NCBI RefSeq assembly: GCF_000427625.1
Contig: NZ_KE386569.1
Coordinates: 1,388,216-1,452,215 of the forward strand
Source of the DNA: Methylobacter luteus IMV-B-3098
Lineage (GTDB): Bacteria; Pseudomonadota; Gammaproteobacteria; Methylococcales; Methylomonadaceae
Direction of reading: 5' to 3'
Length of the DNA: 64,000 nucleotides
A model generated the notes under the pieces. That model was not told the DNA's origin. It saw only the letters and a list, made by a program, of their open reading frames with translations, and ran no database searches. Position 1 is the stretch's first letter, and each line of letters opens with the position of its first letter. The translations under genes were made by a program, and so were the position numbers. Shown here one piece after another: positions 16,991-25,835 of the stretch.

Positions 16991-18150
16991 AATACATCAG
17001 CGAGTTCCGCCAGCAAGACCTCGCCCGGCAATTGGCCCAGGCCATCGCGCAAACTGTCGATCCCAACCGGCACTACCGGCTGATGGAATTTTGCGGCGGC
17101 CACACCCATGCCATTTTCCGCTACGGGGTGCAGGACCTGATGCCGGCCAATGTCGAATTTATCCACGGCCCCGGCTGCCCGGTCTGCGTATTGCCGACAG
17201 GACGCATCGACAACGCGATCCAGCTGGCCGAACGGCATGACGTGATTCTCTGCACCTATGCCGACCTGATGCGGGTGCCGGCCACCGGGCGCAACAGCCT
17301 GCTGAAAGCCAAGGCCGGCGGCTGCGACATCCGCATGGTTTATTCCACGCAGGATGTCCTGAAAATTGCCCGCGAAAACCCGGCACGGCCCGTGGTGTTT
17401 TTCGCGATCGGCTTCGAAACCACCACACCGCCGACCGCCGTCGCCATTAAGCAGGCGCAGGCCGAACGTCTGACCAATTTTTCGGTGTTCTGCAACCATG
17501 TGCTGACGCCTGCCGCGATGCAGGCGATACTGGACGCACCGCAACCGGTCGCGTCGGCAATTGCTCCCGGCATTGCTCTACCTCCTGCATCCATGCAGTC
17601 GATCGATGCGTTTCTCGGACCTTCCCACGTCAGCACGGTCATCGGCAGCCAGGCCTATGAGCCATTTGCCGAGCACCATGCCAAACCCATCGTCATCGCT
17701 GGTTTTGAACCCCTGGACGTGATGCAGTCGGCGCTGATGCTGATCCGCCAGCTCAACGAAGGCCGGCACGAGGTCGAAAACGAATACAGCCGCGCCGTCA
17801 CCCGCCAGGGCAACCTGAAAGCGCAAGCGCTGATGCGGGAAATATTCGAGTTGCGGCCACAATTCGAATGGCGCGGTCTGGGTTTGATCGCCGACAGCGC
17901 GCTAAAACTGAAAGCCGATTATGCTGATTTCGACGCCGAGCAACGTTTTGATATGCCCGCGATCCAGGCATCCGATGTCAAAGGCTGCGAATGCCCGGCC
18001 ATCCTGCGCGGCGCGAAAAAACCGCAGGATTGCAAGTTGCTGGGCACGGTCTGCACGCCGGAAAATCCGATGGGGTCGTGTATGGTGTCGTCGGAGGGGG
18101 CTTGTGCGGCATATTGGTCGTATGGGCGGTTGAGTCGTAGGTCGGGTTAG
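16987..18150 (+). CDS. hypD: Hydrogenase formation protein HypD
   Basis: Iron-sulfur scaffold on which cyanide and CO are added to iron. Conserved motifs are MEFCGGHTHAIFRYG, HGPGCPVCVLP and IGFETTTP. The C-terminal [4Fe-4S] ligand set lies in CECPAILRGAKKPQDCKLLGTVC and MGSCMVSSEGACAAYW. The last residues and the stop codon lie inside a perfect palindromic repeat (SRRSG then TAG), so the native C-terminus has probably been replaced by repeat sequence. The catalytic part is complete. It is coupled to hypC, and downstream the operon is interrupted by an IS1182-type element. Confidence 0.95.
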   Translation: MKYISEFRQQDLARQLAQAIAQTVDPNRHYRLMEFCGGHTHAIFRYGVQDLMPANVEFIHGPGCPVCVLPTGRIDNAIQLAERHDVILCTYADLMRVPATGRNSLLKAKAGGCDIRMVYSTQDVLKIARENPARPVVFFAIGFETTTPPTAVAIKQAQAERLTNFSVFCNHVLTPAAMQAILDAPQPVASAIAPGIALPPASMQSIDAFLGPSHVSTVIGSQAYEPFAEHHAKPIVIAGFEPLDVMQSALMLIRQLNEGRHEVENEYSRAVTRQGNLKAQALMREIFELRPQFEWRGLGLIADSALKLKADYADFDAEQRFDMPAIQASDVKGCECPAILRGAKKPQDCKLLGTVCTPENPMGSCMVSSEGACAAYWSYGRLSRRSG

Positions 18151-18212
18151 CGCAGCGTAACCCGACATATCAAGCGGCAAATGTCGGGTTACGCTGCGCT
18201 AACCCGACCTAC
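18137..18212. repeat. Perfect 32-bp inverted repeat (GTAGGTCGGGTTA family) at the hypD 3' end
   Basis: The arms 18137-18168 and 18181-18212 are perfect reverse complements, 32 of 32 bases, with a 12-base loop. Each arm itself contains the smaller palindrome GTCGGGTTA...TAACCCGAC seen alone at 6604. The left arm overlaps the last codons of hypD. In RNA it would form a very stable hairpin, possibly ending or stabilising the upstream message. Confidence 0.9.
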
Positions 18213-18244
18213 ACTGGATGAATTCATGAAGCCCAGTAGGGTAC

Positions 18245-19952
18245 GAGACTGTGAAAGTATTTCCCCACCCAAGCGATTCACCGTTTTCCGACCGCCAATT
18301 TTTGGGGATTTGCGGGAATTTTCCGTCTGACCGGGCCATTTTTTCCAACCAGAAGTCCCTTTCCGCTCATTTTCTAGGCCAAAGCGGCGTTATTGGCCCC
18401 GTTCTCCGTCCGTTGGGCGCAATAATCCCTGAACTGATCGACGCCAAGCATGTTTAACACCCGCGTGAGGTTGTAGCACAAAACCATCAGGCCGAATTCG
18501 CCCCGGCATTTTTCCAGGCCGCGCACCCAAAAGTGGTGTATCCCGGCACGATGCTTGAGGGGGCCGAACGGGTGTTCGACCAGTTGGCTGCGGGTCTTCA
18601 TTGCCGTTCCCGCGTTTTTCATACGCTGCAGGTGCCGTTCGACCACGCCTTCGTGTTCCCAGCGTTCGATCTTTTTATAGCGGCTTTTGGGGCTCAGGCA
18701 TTGGCTGCGCAGCGGGCACGCCTTGCAAGCGGACACCTGGCTTTTGTATGCCTGGATGCGCTTGCCCTCCCGTTCCTGCAAGCCGCCGCAAGGGGCTAAC
18801 ACGTCGCCTTGCGGGCAGCGGTAGCGGTCCACTTCCGCCTCGTAGTGGAATTGATCGCGGGCGAAGCGCCCGGCCTTGGCCGCGGCTTTTCCCTTATTCG
18901 GGACCGGCACATAGATTTCAAAGTCCTTTTCTTCCGCCTGCCGGGCCTGTTCGCCGCTGAAATAGCCTACGTCGGCCAGACCCGTCAGGTATTCGGAGTG
19001 CAGCACTGCTTGCGCTTTTTCCAGCATCGGCACGAGTTGTCCCGTGTCGTTGCCGTCCTGGGTGACCTCGCTAGCGACTATCAGCTTGTGTTTGGCGTCC
19101 ACGGCGATCTGCACGTTGTAACCGGCGGTGACTTTGCCGTGTTTGCTCAACAGGCGGGCATCCGGGTCGACCGTCGAAATTTGGCGGTCCGCCGATTGCT
19201 CCAGGCGCTCCCGCAAGGCCTGTTTTTCAGCTTGCTTCGCCTTAAGCCGGGCGATCTTCTCGCCGAGCGCCCCGTCTTCCACCAGACTCCCAAGTCCCGC
19301 CCGGTCATCCGCCGCGTCCTGTTCGGCCAGCGCACGCTGGTAGTCCTTGATTTTCTTCTCCAGTGCGGCCAATTGGTCATCCAGCTTTTTGGCCGTGTAA
19401 CTGTGGGCCGTAGCGGTGTCGCCCTTGAAAAAGCTGCCGTCGACGCCGACCTGTTCACCGCCGTACAGACCGAGTTGCTTGCACAGCAGCATGAAGTCCT
19501 TGTTGCTCGCCTTCAGCGCTGCGCCGTTGTCCTTGCGGAAGTTGGCGATGGTTTTGTAGCACGGGTGCAAACCCTCGATTAGCCACATCACTTCCAGGTT
19601 GCGTACTGTCTCGCATTCCAGACGCCGGCTGGAATGGAGGCGGTTGAGGTAGCCGTAAAGGTACAGCTTCAGCAGTGCGCCCGGCGGGAAGGGCGGTTGC
19701 CCCACCTGCCCCCCGGGACCGGTGTTTTGAAAGCCGAGGGTCTGCAAGTCCAACGTCTCGACGTAGGCGTCGATGGCCCGGACCGGGTTGCCTTCGGACA
19801 CGTATTCGTCAAGGCTCGGCGGCAGGAGCATCATCCGGTGGCGGCATTGGCCGGTTTTGTAGCGGCGTATCATCGTTTCTTTTTTATCAAAGGGATAATG
19901 GCGTATTATACTTTGCGGCCTGGACGGAACGGTTGGATTCTTTCACAGTCTC
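18245..19952 (-). mobile_element. IS1182-family insertion sequence between hypD and hypE
   Basis: A 1708-bp element bounded by perfect 13-base inverted repeats (GAGACTGTGAAAG at the left, CTTTCACAGTCTC at the right), with a partial match further in. A 4-base duplication GTAC flanks it (18241-18244 and 19953-19956). Without the element and one GTAC the site reads GTAGGGTACCCTAC, a perfect palindrome related to the GTAGGGTACGC repeats nearby. The transposase is complete and points against the hyp operon. Confidence 0.92.
18374..19873 (-). CDS. IS1182-family transposase (DDE)
   Basis: A 499-residue transposase. The N-terminal DUF772-type domain contains VSEGNPVRAIDAYVETLDL and GQPPFPPGALLKLYLYGYLN. 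The catalytic DDE domain shows VGVDGSFFKG (first Asp), GLADVGYFSGEQ (second Asp) and a C-terminal HPFGPLKHRAG region preceded by SQLVEHPFG with the Glu. A four-cysteine motif lies at CKACPLRSQC. No internal stop or frameshift is seen, so it is probably active. It ends about 130 bases from the left inverted repeat. Confidence 0.93.
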   Translation of the reverse strand: MIRRYKTGQCRHRMMLLPPSLDEYVSEGNPVRAIDAYVETLDLQTLGFQNTGPGGQVGQPPFPPGALLKLYLYGYLNRLHSSRRLECETVRNLEVMWLIEGLHPCYKTIANFRKDNGAALKASNKDFMLLCKQLGLYGGEQVGVDGSFFKGDTATAHSYTAKKLDDQLAALEKKIKDYQRALAEQDAADDRAGLGSLVEDGALGEKIARLKAKQAEKQALRERLEQSADRQISTVDPDARLLSKHGKVTAGYNVQIAVDAKHKLIVASEVTQDGNDTGQLVPMLEKAQAVLHSEYLTGLADVGYFSGEQARQAEEKDFEIYVPVPNKGKAAAKAGRFARDQFHYEAEVDRYRCPQGDVLAPCGGLQEREGKRIQAYKSQVSACKACPLRSQCLSPKSRYKKIERWEHEGVVERHLQRMKNAGTAMKTRSQLVEHPFGPLKHRAGIHHFWVRGLEKCRGEFGLMVLCYNLTRVLNMLGVDQFRDYCAQRTENGANNAALA

Positions 19953-20039
19953 GTACCCTACATTTAATCTTTCTTCAAACTTTGGGATAGTTTTAAACCG
20001 TTGCAAGAGCGCCATTTTTTTAATACGAGAATCTATTCA

Positions 20040-21083
20040 GTGCCCAAGCCCTACACATCCCCTTTAAACCTGACAACCGGCAAAGTCGACCTGAGCCACG
20101 GCGGCGGCGGGCGGGCGATGGCCCAGCTGATCGACGAGCTGTTCATCAAGCATTTCGATAACGATCTGCTGCGGCAGCGCAATGATCAGGCGCTGTTTGC
20201 CATCCCCGCAGGACGGCTGGTGATCAGCACCGACGGCCATGTCATATCACCTCTGTTTTTCCCGGGCGGCGACATCGGCTCGCTGGCGGTGCACGGCACC
20301 GTCAATGATGTGGCAATGTCCGGCGCGCGGCCGTTGTATCTGGCGGCCGGTTTCATCCTGGAAGAAGGCCTGCCGCTGGCCGACCTGGAAAAAATCGTCG
20401 TCAGCATGGCGGCGGCCGCCCGCCAGGCCGGCACGCCTATCGTTACAGGCGATACCAAGGTCGTGGAACGCGGCAAGGGCGACGGCGTGTTCATTACCAC
20501 GACCGGTGTCGGCATCGTGCCGAAGGGCGTTACTATTTCCGGCGACCGCGCACGGCCGGGCTGCGCGATCCTGGTCAGCGGTTCGATCGGCGATCACGGC
20601 GTCGCCATCATGGCCGGACGGGAAAACCTGCAATTCGACACCAGCATCGTCTCCGACTCCGCCGCGCTGAACGGCCTGGTTGCCGAGATGGTCGCCGCCG
20701 CGCCGGACGCTATTCATTGCCTGCGCGACCCGACCCGCGGCGGTTTGGCGACGGCGTTGAATGAACTGGCCCAACAATCCGGGGTCGGCATGGCCATCGA
20801 CGAGACGCGAATTCCCATAAAAGCCGAAGTCAAAGCCGCCTGCGAAATTCTCGGCCTGGACCCGCTGTATGTCGCCAACGAAGGCAAACTGGTGTGCATT
20901 TGCTCTGCCGTTGCCGCCAAGCGCCTGCTGGCGGTGATGCAGCAACATCCCCTGGGCCGCGACGCAGCCATCATCGGCGAAGTCATCGACGACGAGCACG
21001 GTTTCGTGCAGATGACCACGGCTTTCGGCGGGCGGCGCATTGTCGACTGGCCGGTCGGCGAACAGTTGCCACGCATCTGCTGA
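20040..21083 (+). CDS. hypE: Hydrogenase expression/formation protein HypE
   Basis: A 347-residue PurM-like ATPase that dehydrates the carbamoyl group on its own C-terminal Cys to thiocyanate, the source of the cyanide ligands. It shows DLSHGGGGRAMAQLIDELF, SLAVHGTVNDVAMSGARPLYL, DTKVVERGKGDG, and ends in LPRIC with the acceptor cysteine last. The likely start is a GTG giving MPKPYTSPLNL; an upstream TTG is less likely. It begins about 90 bases after the IS1182 right end, so its own promoter, read-through, or an IS-borne outward promoter is needed. Its stop overlaps the hypF ATG by one base. Confidence 0.95.
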   Translation: MPKPYTSPLNLTTGKVDLSHGGGGRAMAQLIDELFIKHFDNDLLRQRNDQALFAIPAGRLVISTDGHVISPLFFPGGDIGSLAVHGTVNDVAMSGARPLYLAAGFILEEGLPLADLEKIVVSMAAAARQAGTPIVTGDTKVVERGKGDGVFITTTGVGIVPKGVTISGDRARPGCAILVSGSIGDHGVAIMAGRENLQFDTSIVSDSAALNGLVAEMVAAAPDAIHCLRDPTRGGLATALNELAQQSGVGMAIDETRIPIKAEVKAACEILGLDPLYVANEGKLVCICSAVAAKRLLAVMQQHPLGRDAAIIGEVIDDEHGFVQMTTAFGGRRIVDWPVGEQLPRIC

Positions 21084-23407
21084 TGTCCGGCAAGGCGATT
21101 CGCGTTCGCGGCGTAGTGCAGGGCGTAGGCTTCAGGCCGATGATCTGGCATCTGGCCCGGCAACACCGGCTGACCGGCTCGGTATGGAACGACGCTGAAG
21201 GCGTGATGATCCACGCCTTCGGCAGCGATGAAGACATGGAGGCCTTCATCCGGCAAATACCGCTGCAACTGCCGCCGCTGGCTCGGCTCGACAGCCTGGA
21301 GGTACAGTATTTAAACGCAATGCCGGATGACGAGTTCCATATCGTTGCCAGCCGCGAAGACCACAGCGTTCAAACTCCGATCGCCGCCGATGCGACCACC
21401 TGCCCAGAATGCCTGGCCGAAATTGCCGACCCCGCCAATCGCCGCTACCGCTATCCGTTCACCAATTGCACGCACTGCGGGCCGCGGCTGTCCATTGTGC
21501 GGCGTATGCCCTACGACCGTTGCCATACCAGCATGGCGGAATTTGCGATGTGCCCGCGATGCCAGCAGGAATACGACGATCCGGCCGACCGCCGCTTCCA
21601 CGCCCAGGCCAATTGCTGTCCCGACTGCGGCCCCAGGCTGTGGCTGGAAGATGGCGGCCGATCTACGCTGAATTGTAACGATCCCATAACACACACGGCT
21701 GAATTGATACGCCAGGGTTTCATCATCGCGGTCAAGGGACTGGGCGGCTTCCATCTGGCCTGCAATGCCGTCGATCCGGACGCGGTTGCCCGACTGCGGC
21801 AACGGAAGCAACGCTACGCCAAACCGTTTGCATTAATGGCCCGCGATGCGGAAATGATAGCTCGCCATGCCCGGCTGAACGAACAGGAAACGCGGGCTCT
21901 GCATGATAAAGCCGCGCCGATTGTACTGCTGGCCGCGCATGGCATGGCGCTGGCGCCCGGCGTCGCGCCGGATGACGATAAGCTGGGCTTCATGCTGCCC
22001 TACACGCCTTTGCATAGTTTATTAATGCGGGAGCTGGATGCGCCCATCGTGCTGACCTCCGGCAATATCAGCGACGAACCGCAATGCACCGAAAACGACG
22101 AAGCACGGGAAAAACTGGCCGGCATCGCCGATTACTGGCTGCTGCACGACCGGACCATTGTCAACCGGCTAGACGATTCGGTGGTACGACTGATGGATGG
22201 AAAAATCCGGCTGCTGAGGCGCGCGCGCGGTTACACCCCAGAGGCATTGCTCTTGCCGGCAGGTTTCGAATCAGCTGATAACATCCTGGCGATGGGCGCG
22301 GAATTGAAAAACAGTTTCTGTCTGCTGAAGAACGGTCAGACGATCGTTTCCCAGCACATCGGCGATCTGGAAAATGCCGCCGTGCAGCACGATTACCGCA
22401 ATGCCGTCGCGCTGTACCGGCAGTTATTCGGTTTTAATCCCAAACGCATCGCCGTCGATCTGCATCCGGGTTATCTGTCCACGCAATACGGACAAGCATT
22501 GGCGGCGGCCGAGCAAGCTCAGTTAGTCGCCGTGCAGCATCATCACGCCCACTTGGCCGCCTGTCTGGCCGAGCATGGCGTACCCTTGGAAACGCACCCG
22601 GTGCTGGGAGCGATCTTCGATGGTTTAGGACTGGGCGATGACGATACGTTGTGGGGCGGCGAATTCTTGCTGGCCGATTACCGAAATTACACCCGGCTCG
22701 GCCATTTTCAGCCCATCGCCCTACCAGGAGGTACTCAGGCCATGCGCGAACCCTGGCGCAACACTTTTGCGCAACTGCTGCATTACTTCGATTGGCCAGC
22801 GCTGCAACAGGAATTCGCCGAGCTGAACATCATGAGGTTGCTGGCAGGCAAACCACTGGATACATTGGCGACGATGATTGCCAGAAACATCAACTCGCTG
22901 CCCGGCAGCTCCTGCGGCCGCTGGTTCGATGCCTTTGCCGCCGCGCTGGATCTGCACGGCGAACAGGTCCATTACGAAGGCCAGGCCGCGATTGCGCTGG
23001 AAAGGCTGGCAACGCCGCTGTTTGCCGATGAACAGCCCTACCCGCAAGCCTGGGCTATCGACAACAGCGTCGGCCTGTCGGTGTTACGCTGGCAAGGCTT
23101 ATGGCAGGCCGTGCTGACCGATCTTAAGCGCGGCACGGATAAAGTCCGCATCGCCGCCCGCATCCATCATAGCCTGGTCGCTGCGACCGTTGAATTACTG
23201 CTCCGGCTCAGCCGCCAAGCCGGCGCCGACTGTATTGTGCTCAGCGGCGGTGTGTTTCAGAACCGGCTGCTGCTGGAATCGGTATCTCAGCAATTACGGC
23301 AGGCTGGCAAAACCGTCCTGTCGCCGCAACGCTATCCGCTGAACGACGGCGGCCTGGCATTGGGGCAAGCCGTGATTGCCGCTGCGCTAAGCATTAAAGG
23401 AAAGTGA
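21083..23407 (+). CDS. hypF: Carbamoyltransferase HypF
   Basis: A 774-residue protein that makes carbamoyl-AMP from carbamoyl phosphate and hands the carbamoyl group to HypE. Domains in order: acylphosphatase (about 1-90, VRGVVQGVGFRPMIW); two zinc-finger-like units (about 105-185, CPECLAEI...CTHCGPRLS and CPRCQQEY...CPDCGPR); YrdC-like (about 195-380, IAVKGLGGFHLACNA, LTSGNISDEP); and Kae1-like with metal-binding VQHHHAHLAACLAEHG and a final VLSGGVFQNRLLLE. It is the last gene of the hyp operon. A strong hairpin follows about 190 bases downstream. Confidence 0.96.
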   Translation: MSGKAIRVRGVVQGVGFRPMIWHLARQHRLTGSVWNDAEGVMIHAFGSDEDMEAFIRQIPLQLPPLARLDSLEVQYLNAMPDDEFHIVASREDHSVQTPIAADATTCPECLAEIADPANRRYRYPFTNCTHCGPRLSIVRRMPYDRCHTSMAEFAMCPRCQQEYDDPADRRFHAQANCCPDCGPRLWLEDGGRSTLNCNDPITHTAELIRQGFIIAVKGLGGFHLACNAVDPDAVARLRQRKQRYAKPFALMARDAEMIARHARLNEQETRALHDKAAPIVLLAAHGMALAPGVAPDDDKLGFMLPYTPLHSLLMRELDAPIVLTSGNISDEPQCTENDEAREKLAGIADYWLLHDRTIVNRLDDSVVRLMDGKIRLLRRARGYTPEALLLPAGFESADNILAMGAELKNSFCLLKNGQTIVSQHIGDLENAAVQHDYRNAVALYRQLFGFNPKRIAVDLHPGYLSTQYGQALAAAEQAQLVAVQHHHAHLAACLAEHGVPLETHPVLGAIFDGLGLGDDDTLWGGEFLLADYRNYTRLGHFQPIALPGGTQAMREPWRNTFAQLLHYFDWPALQQEFAELNIMRLLAGKPLDTLATMIARNINSLPGSSCGRWFDAFAAALDLHGEQVHYEGQAAIALERLATPLFADEQPYPQAWAIDNSVGLSVLRWQGLWQAVLTDLKRGTDKVRIAARIHHSLVAATVELLLRLSRQAGADCIVLSGGVFQNRLLLESVSQQLRQAGKTVLSPQRYPLNDGGLALGQAVIAAALSIKGK

Positions 23408-23515
23408 AGAACTGATGTTACGCGTGGACTGTTTTTTCATGCCAACCGTGCTGGCGACAGATTCTTCATGCCACTCGCAGCACCTCATCGTCTGAATAGT
23501 GGTGCGTGCGCGTAG

Positions 23516-23592
23516 GTGCGAATTCATTCGCACTGCCTGATCTCGGATTGTTTCGGGTCGAATACCCTACAGGGCACAAGTGAATTCGACCC
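23516..23592. repeat. Short palindromes including GGGTCGAAT...ATTCGACCC
   Basis: GTGCGAATTCATTCGCAC is followed by GGGTCGAAT (from 23555) and its inverse ATTCGACCC (to 23592). The same GGGTCGAAT palindrome occurs at 29095, and a relative (AATAATTCGACCCC) near 3140, so this is a dispersed family. Confidence 0.65.
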
Positions 23593-23595
23593 TAC

Positions 23596-23634
23596 GTAAT
23601 TTCGCACTGATGTTATGCATCAGTGCGAAATTAC
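23596..23634. terminator. Perfect 17-bp hairpin between convergent hypF and the HhH gene
   Basis: The arms 23596-23612 and 23618-23634 are perfect reverse complements with a 5-base loop (TTATG). It lies between the ends of two convergent genes, so it may act as a bidirectional terminator, though no long T run follows on the plus strand. It could equally be a dispersed palindromic repeat. Confidence 0.55.
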
Positions 23635-23645
23635 GGGTTCAGTAA

Positions 23646-24512
23646 TCAGTCCGCATTCAAAGCGGACGACCTCTGGACATAATATTCGCGGCATTCGCGT
23701 TCCCGGCCGCGAACGACGCGCTTGCCTTGCAGCGGGCCTTTGGTTTCGGTCACGACCGTGTACTGCCCTTCATGATGCTGGTCGTCATAAAAGTAAATGA
23801 CGACCCAGTCCTTGATCCGGTTGAGCTGATGGGCGCGCGGAGTATTCGAGTACAAGGCCGTGAAATGCCAGCCATCCCGCGTTTTGTGCATGATAGGCAG
23901 CCAGGCTTCGCCCGATGGATTGAAGCGCTTGGGCGCGATTTTCGGCAGCTCTTCCTCGTCGGCCTTCGTCAGATAAAGAAAATCGATTGCCAGCAATAAC
24001 TCGACCGGCACCTCGACGGCAGGCGCTTGTTGTCTTTTACGCGGACGGCGATAGCCCAGGATGCGATCCAGCCAGGCCTGAACCATTTCGGCTTTATTCC
24101 TGCTAAAGCCCGGCACGGTCGATAGCCGTCCGTCATGCGCGGCCATTTCCAGTTCTTCCAGCGTGTCGACATGCAGTTTTTCTATCAGCCGATGCGCCAG
24201 GGTCGGTCCTATGCCCGGAATCTGTTCAAACAGCTCGATGGGATCATGGCCGGTTTTCAGGCTGTCCAGCCGGCTCATACGACCTGTGGTCACATATTCA
24301 CAAATCGAACGGGCAATGCCCACGCCGATGCTGGGCAGATCGTCCAACCCCTCAATGCCCTCTTTTTCGACGATCTCGGAAACCGGCCGGTCAAGTTCGT
24401 CAATAGTGATCGCGGCCCGCAAGTAGGCGGTTGAACGAAACGGATTGGCGCCCTGCTCTTCAAGCAATTTGGCAATTTCCCGCAATCTATCGGAAACTTC
24501 TTTATTTATCAT
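23646..24512 (-). CDS. Helix-hairpin-helix protein related to the N-terminal domain of PolX-type DNA polymerases
   Basis: A 288-residue soluble protein. Residues 1-80 match the DNA polymerase beta/PolX 8-kDa-like domain (NKEVSDRLREIAKLLEEQG, NPFRSTAYLRAA, LPSIGVGIARSI). Helix-hairpin-helix units follow (IPGIGPTLAHRLIEKL; VPGFSRNKAEMVQAW). The C-terminal third (about 165-288) is unlike polymerase or PHP domains and contains a conserved-looking block (LYSNTPRAHQLNRIKDWVVIYFYDD; YTVVTETKGPLQGKRVVRGRE). No polymerase catalytic residues are present. It probably binds DNA, with a possible role in repair. It is convergent with hypF. Confidence 0.75.
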   Translation of the reverse strand: MINKEVSDRLREIAKLLEEQGANPFRSTAYLRAAITIDELDRPVSEIVEKEGIEGLDDLPSIGVGIARSICEYVTTGRMSRLDSLKTGHDPIELFEQIPGIGPTLAHRLIEKLHVDTLEELEMAAHDGRLSTVPGFSRNKAEMVQAWLDRILGYRRPRKRQQAPAVEVPVELLLAIDFLYLTKADEEELPKIAPKRFNPSGEAWLPIMHKTRDGWHFTALYSNTPRAHQLNRIKDWVVIYFYDDQHHEGQYTVVTETKGPLQGKRVVRGRERECREYYVQRSSALNAD

Positions 24513-24719
24513 AAAGCTATCCTCGCGCCCATTATAGTCTGTGACTCTGAAGCGATTCCTTAAGTTCTGATCGCGGCGAGAATGGCCTGATTTTTTGCAA
24601 TTTGTTAAACGAGCCTAAGTCTTACAGTGTCAGATTAAAGCTTTCATAAGCAAATTTATCGCGCAGCATCGGAAATAAAATACAATTAAACTTAATCATT
24701 TCACAGCGAGGCACAGATA

Positions 24720-25409
24720 ATGGCCAACATGCAATCTCCCACGATGCCCAATCCTTCCGTTATCGTTCCGGTTAATCCGGCTATCGAAGACTACATGCGG
24801 AGCCTGACCGGTCTTACCGATCACCCGGTATTGGCCGAGATGGAGGACTATGCGAAGCAATATAACTTCCCTATCGTCGACCGTCTGGTGGGGATTTTTC
24901 TGGAAACGCTGGCGAAAAGCATCGATGCCCGGCGCGTATTCGAGTTCGGCAGCGGTTACGGCTATTCGGCCTACTGGTTCGCGCGCGCGGTAGGCCCTGA
25001 AGGCAAGGTGATTTGCAGCGACGGCGATGCCGTCAACCGGCTGAAAGCGCAGGGCTATCTCAGCGCCGCCGGTTTATGGGACAGGATTGATTTCCATACC
25101 GGACTTGCGCAGGATATCTTCGCGCAAACCGAAGGGCTGTTCGATATCTGTTACAATGACGTCGATAAGGGCGATTACCCTGAGGTATGGAGAATCGCCC
25201 GGGACCGCGTCCGCCCCGGCGGCCTGTATATCGCCGATAATGTGCTGTGGCATGGCCGCGTGGCCATGGAAAATTTTGTCGATATTGTGCCCGGCTGGAC
25301 CGAGGCAATACTGGAACACAATCTGTTAATCTTTAATGATCCCGATTTCGACAGCTTTATCAACCCGACACGGGACGGCGTGATCGTTGCGCGCAAAAAA
25401 ACGGCTTGA
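24720..25409 (+). CDS. Class I SAM-dependent O-methyltransferase (family 3)
   Basis: A 229-residue cytosolic methyltransferase. The SAM-binding motif I is VFEFGSGYGYSAYWFARAVG, then GKVICSDGD. The metal and catalytic region reads FDICYNDVDKGDYPEVW, with RPGGLYIADNVLWHG further on, as in catechol/caffeoyl-CoA O-methyltransferases. The substrate cannot be told. It stands alone, with a small gene on the opposite strand downstream. Confidence 0.88.
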   Translation: MANMQSPTMPNPSVIVPVNPAIEDYMRSLTGLTDHPVLAEMEDYAKQYNFPIVDRLVGIFLETLAKSIDARRVFEFGSGYGYSAYWFARAVGPEGKVICSDGDAVNRLKAQGYLSAAGLWDRIDFHTGLAQDIFAQTEGLFDICYNDVDKGDYPEVWRIARDRVRPGGLYIADNVLWHGRVAMENFVDIVPGWTEAILEHNLLIFNDPDFDSFINPTRDGVIVARKKTA

Positions 25410-25434
25410 TAGCAGGATGCACGCGGCCGGGTGT

Positions 25435-25665
25435 TCAATCATGGTTTTGCATGGCCTTGGCCAGTCGCCGCATCTGTCCGGAATCCAGCCATTTCTTGCA
25501 CCAGACGTTAAGCGCACGCGCATCGCCCTGCATCAACTTAAACTCTTGCCGAGCCACTCCCGGCTGTTCCGTAGGCCACCAGGAATGCGTCTCCAGTTGC
25601 CTTTGCAAATATTCGCGGGCGGCTTCATAACTGGACTCGGTTATTCTCGTGTTGCGTGTCGCCAT
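25435..25665 (-). CDS. Small protein of unknown function
   Basis: A 76-residue charged protein, MATRNTRITESSYEAAREYLQ at the start, with two tryptophan-rich stretches (HSWWPTEQ; NVWCKKWLDSGQM). No signal or membrane segment. An upstream in-frame GTG is possible; I prefer the ATG. It is convergent with the O-methyltransferase. The family is unrecognised, but composition and codon use look coding. Confidence 0.55.
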   Translation of the reverse strand: MATRNTRITESSYEAAREYLQRQLETHSWWPTEQPGVARQEFKLMQGDARALNVWCKKWLDSGQMRRLAKAMQNHD

Positions 25666-25835
25666 CTTAATCACCCGTTTGTGCTGATTATGGACTAGAT
25701 AAATTTATGGCTATTGGAAACTCAAAAATCCATCAAGTTCCTGATTAAAGACAGTTTATTTAAACCTCTAACACTACCCTTTTCTTCCTTGAATACAATG
25801 ACCTGCAACCTGTTAACCGTTTCCGCTGGAATCTG

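Noticed and set aside
18809..19582. 257-codon frame antisense to the IS1182 transposase
   Set aside because: It is the complement of a well-supported transposase and has no independent motif or start signal.
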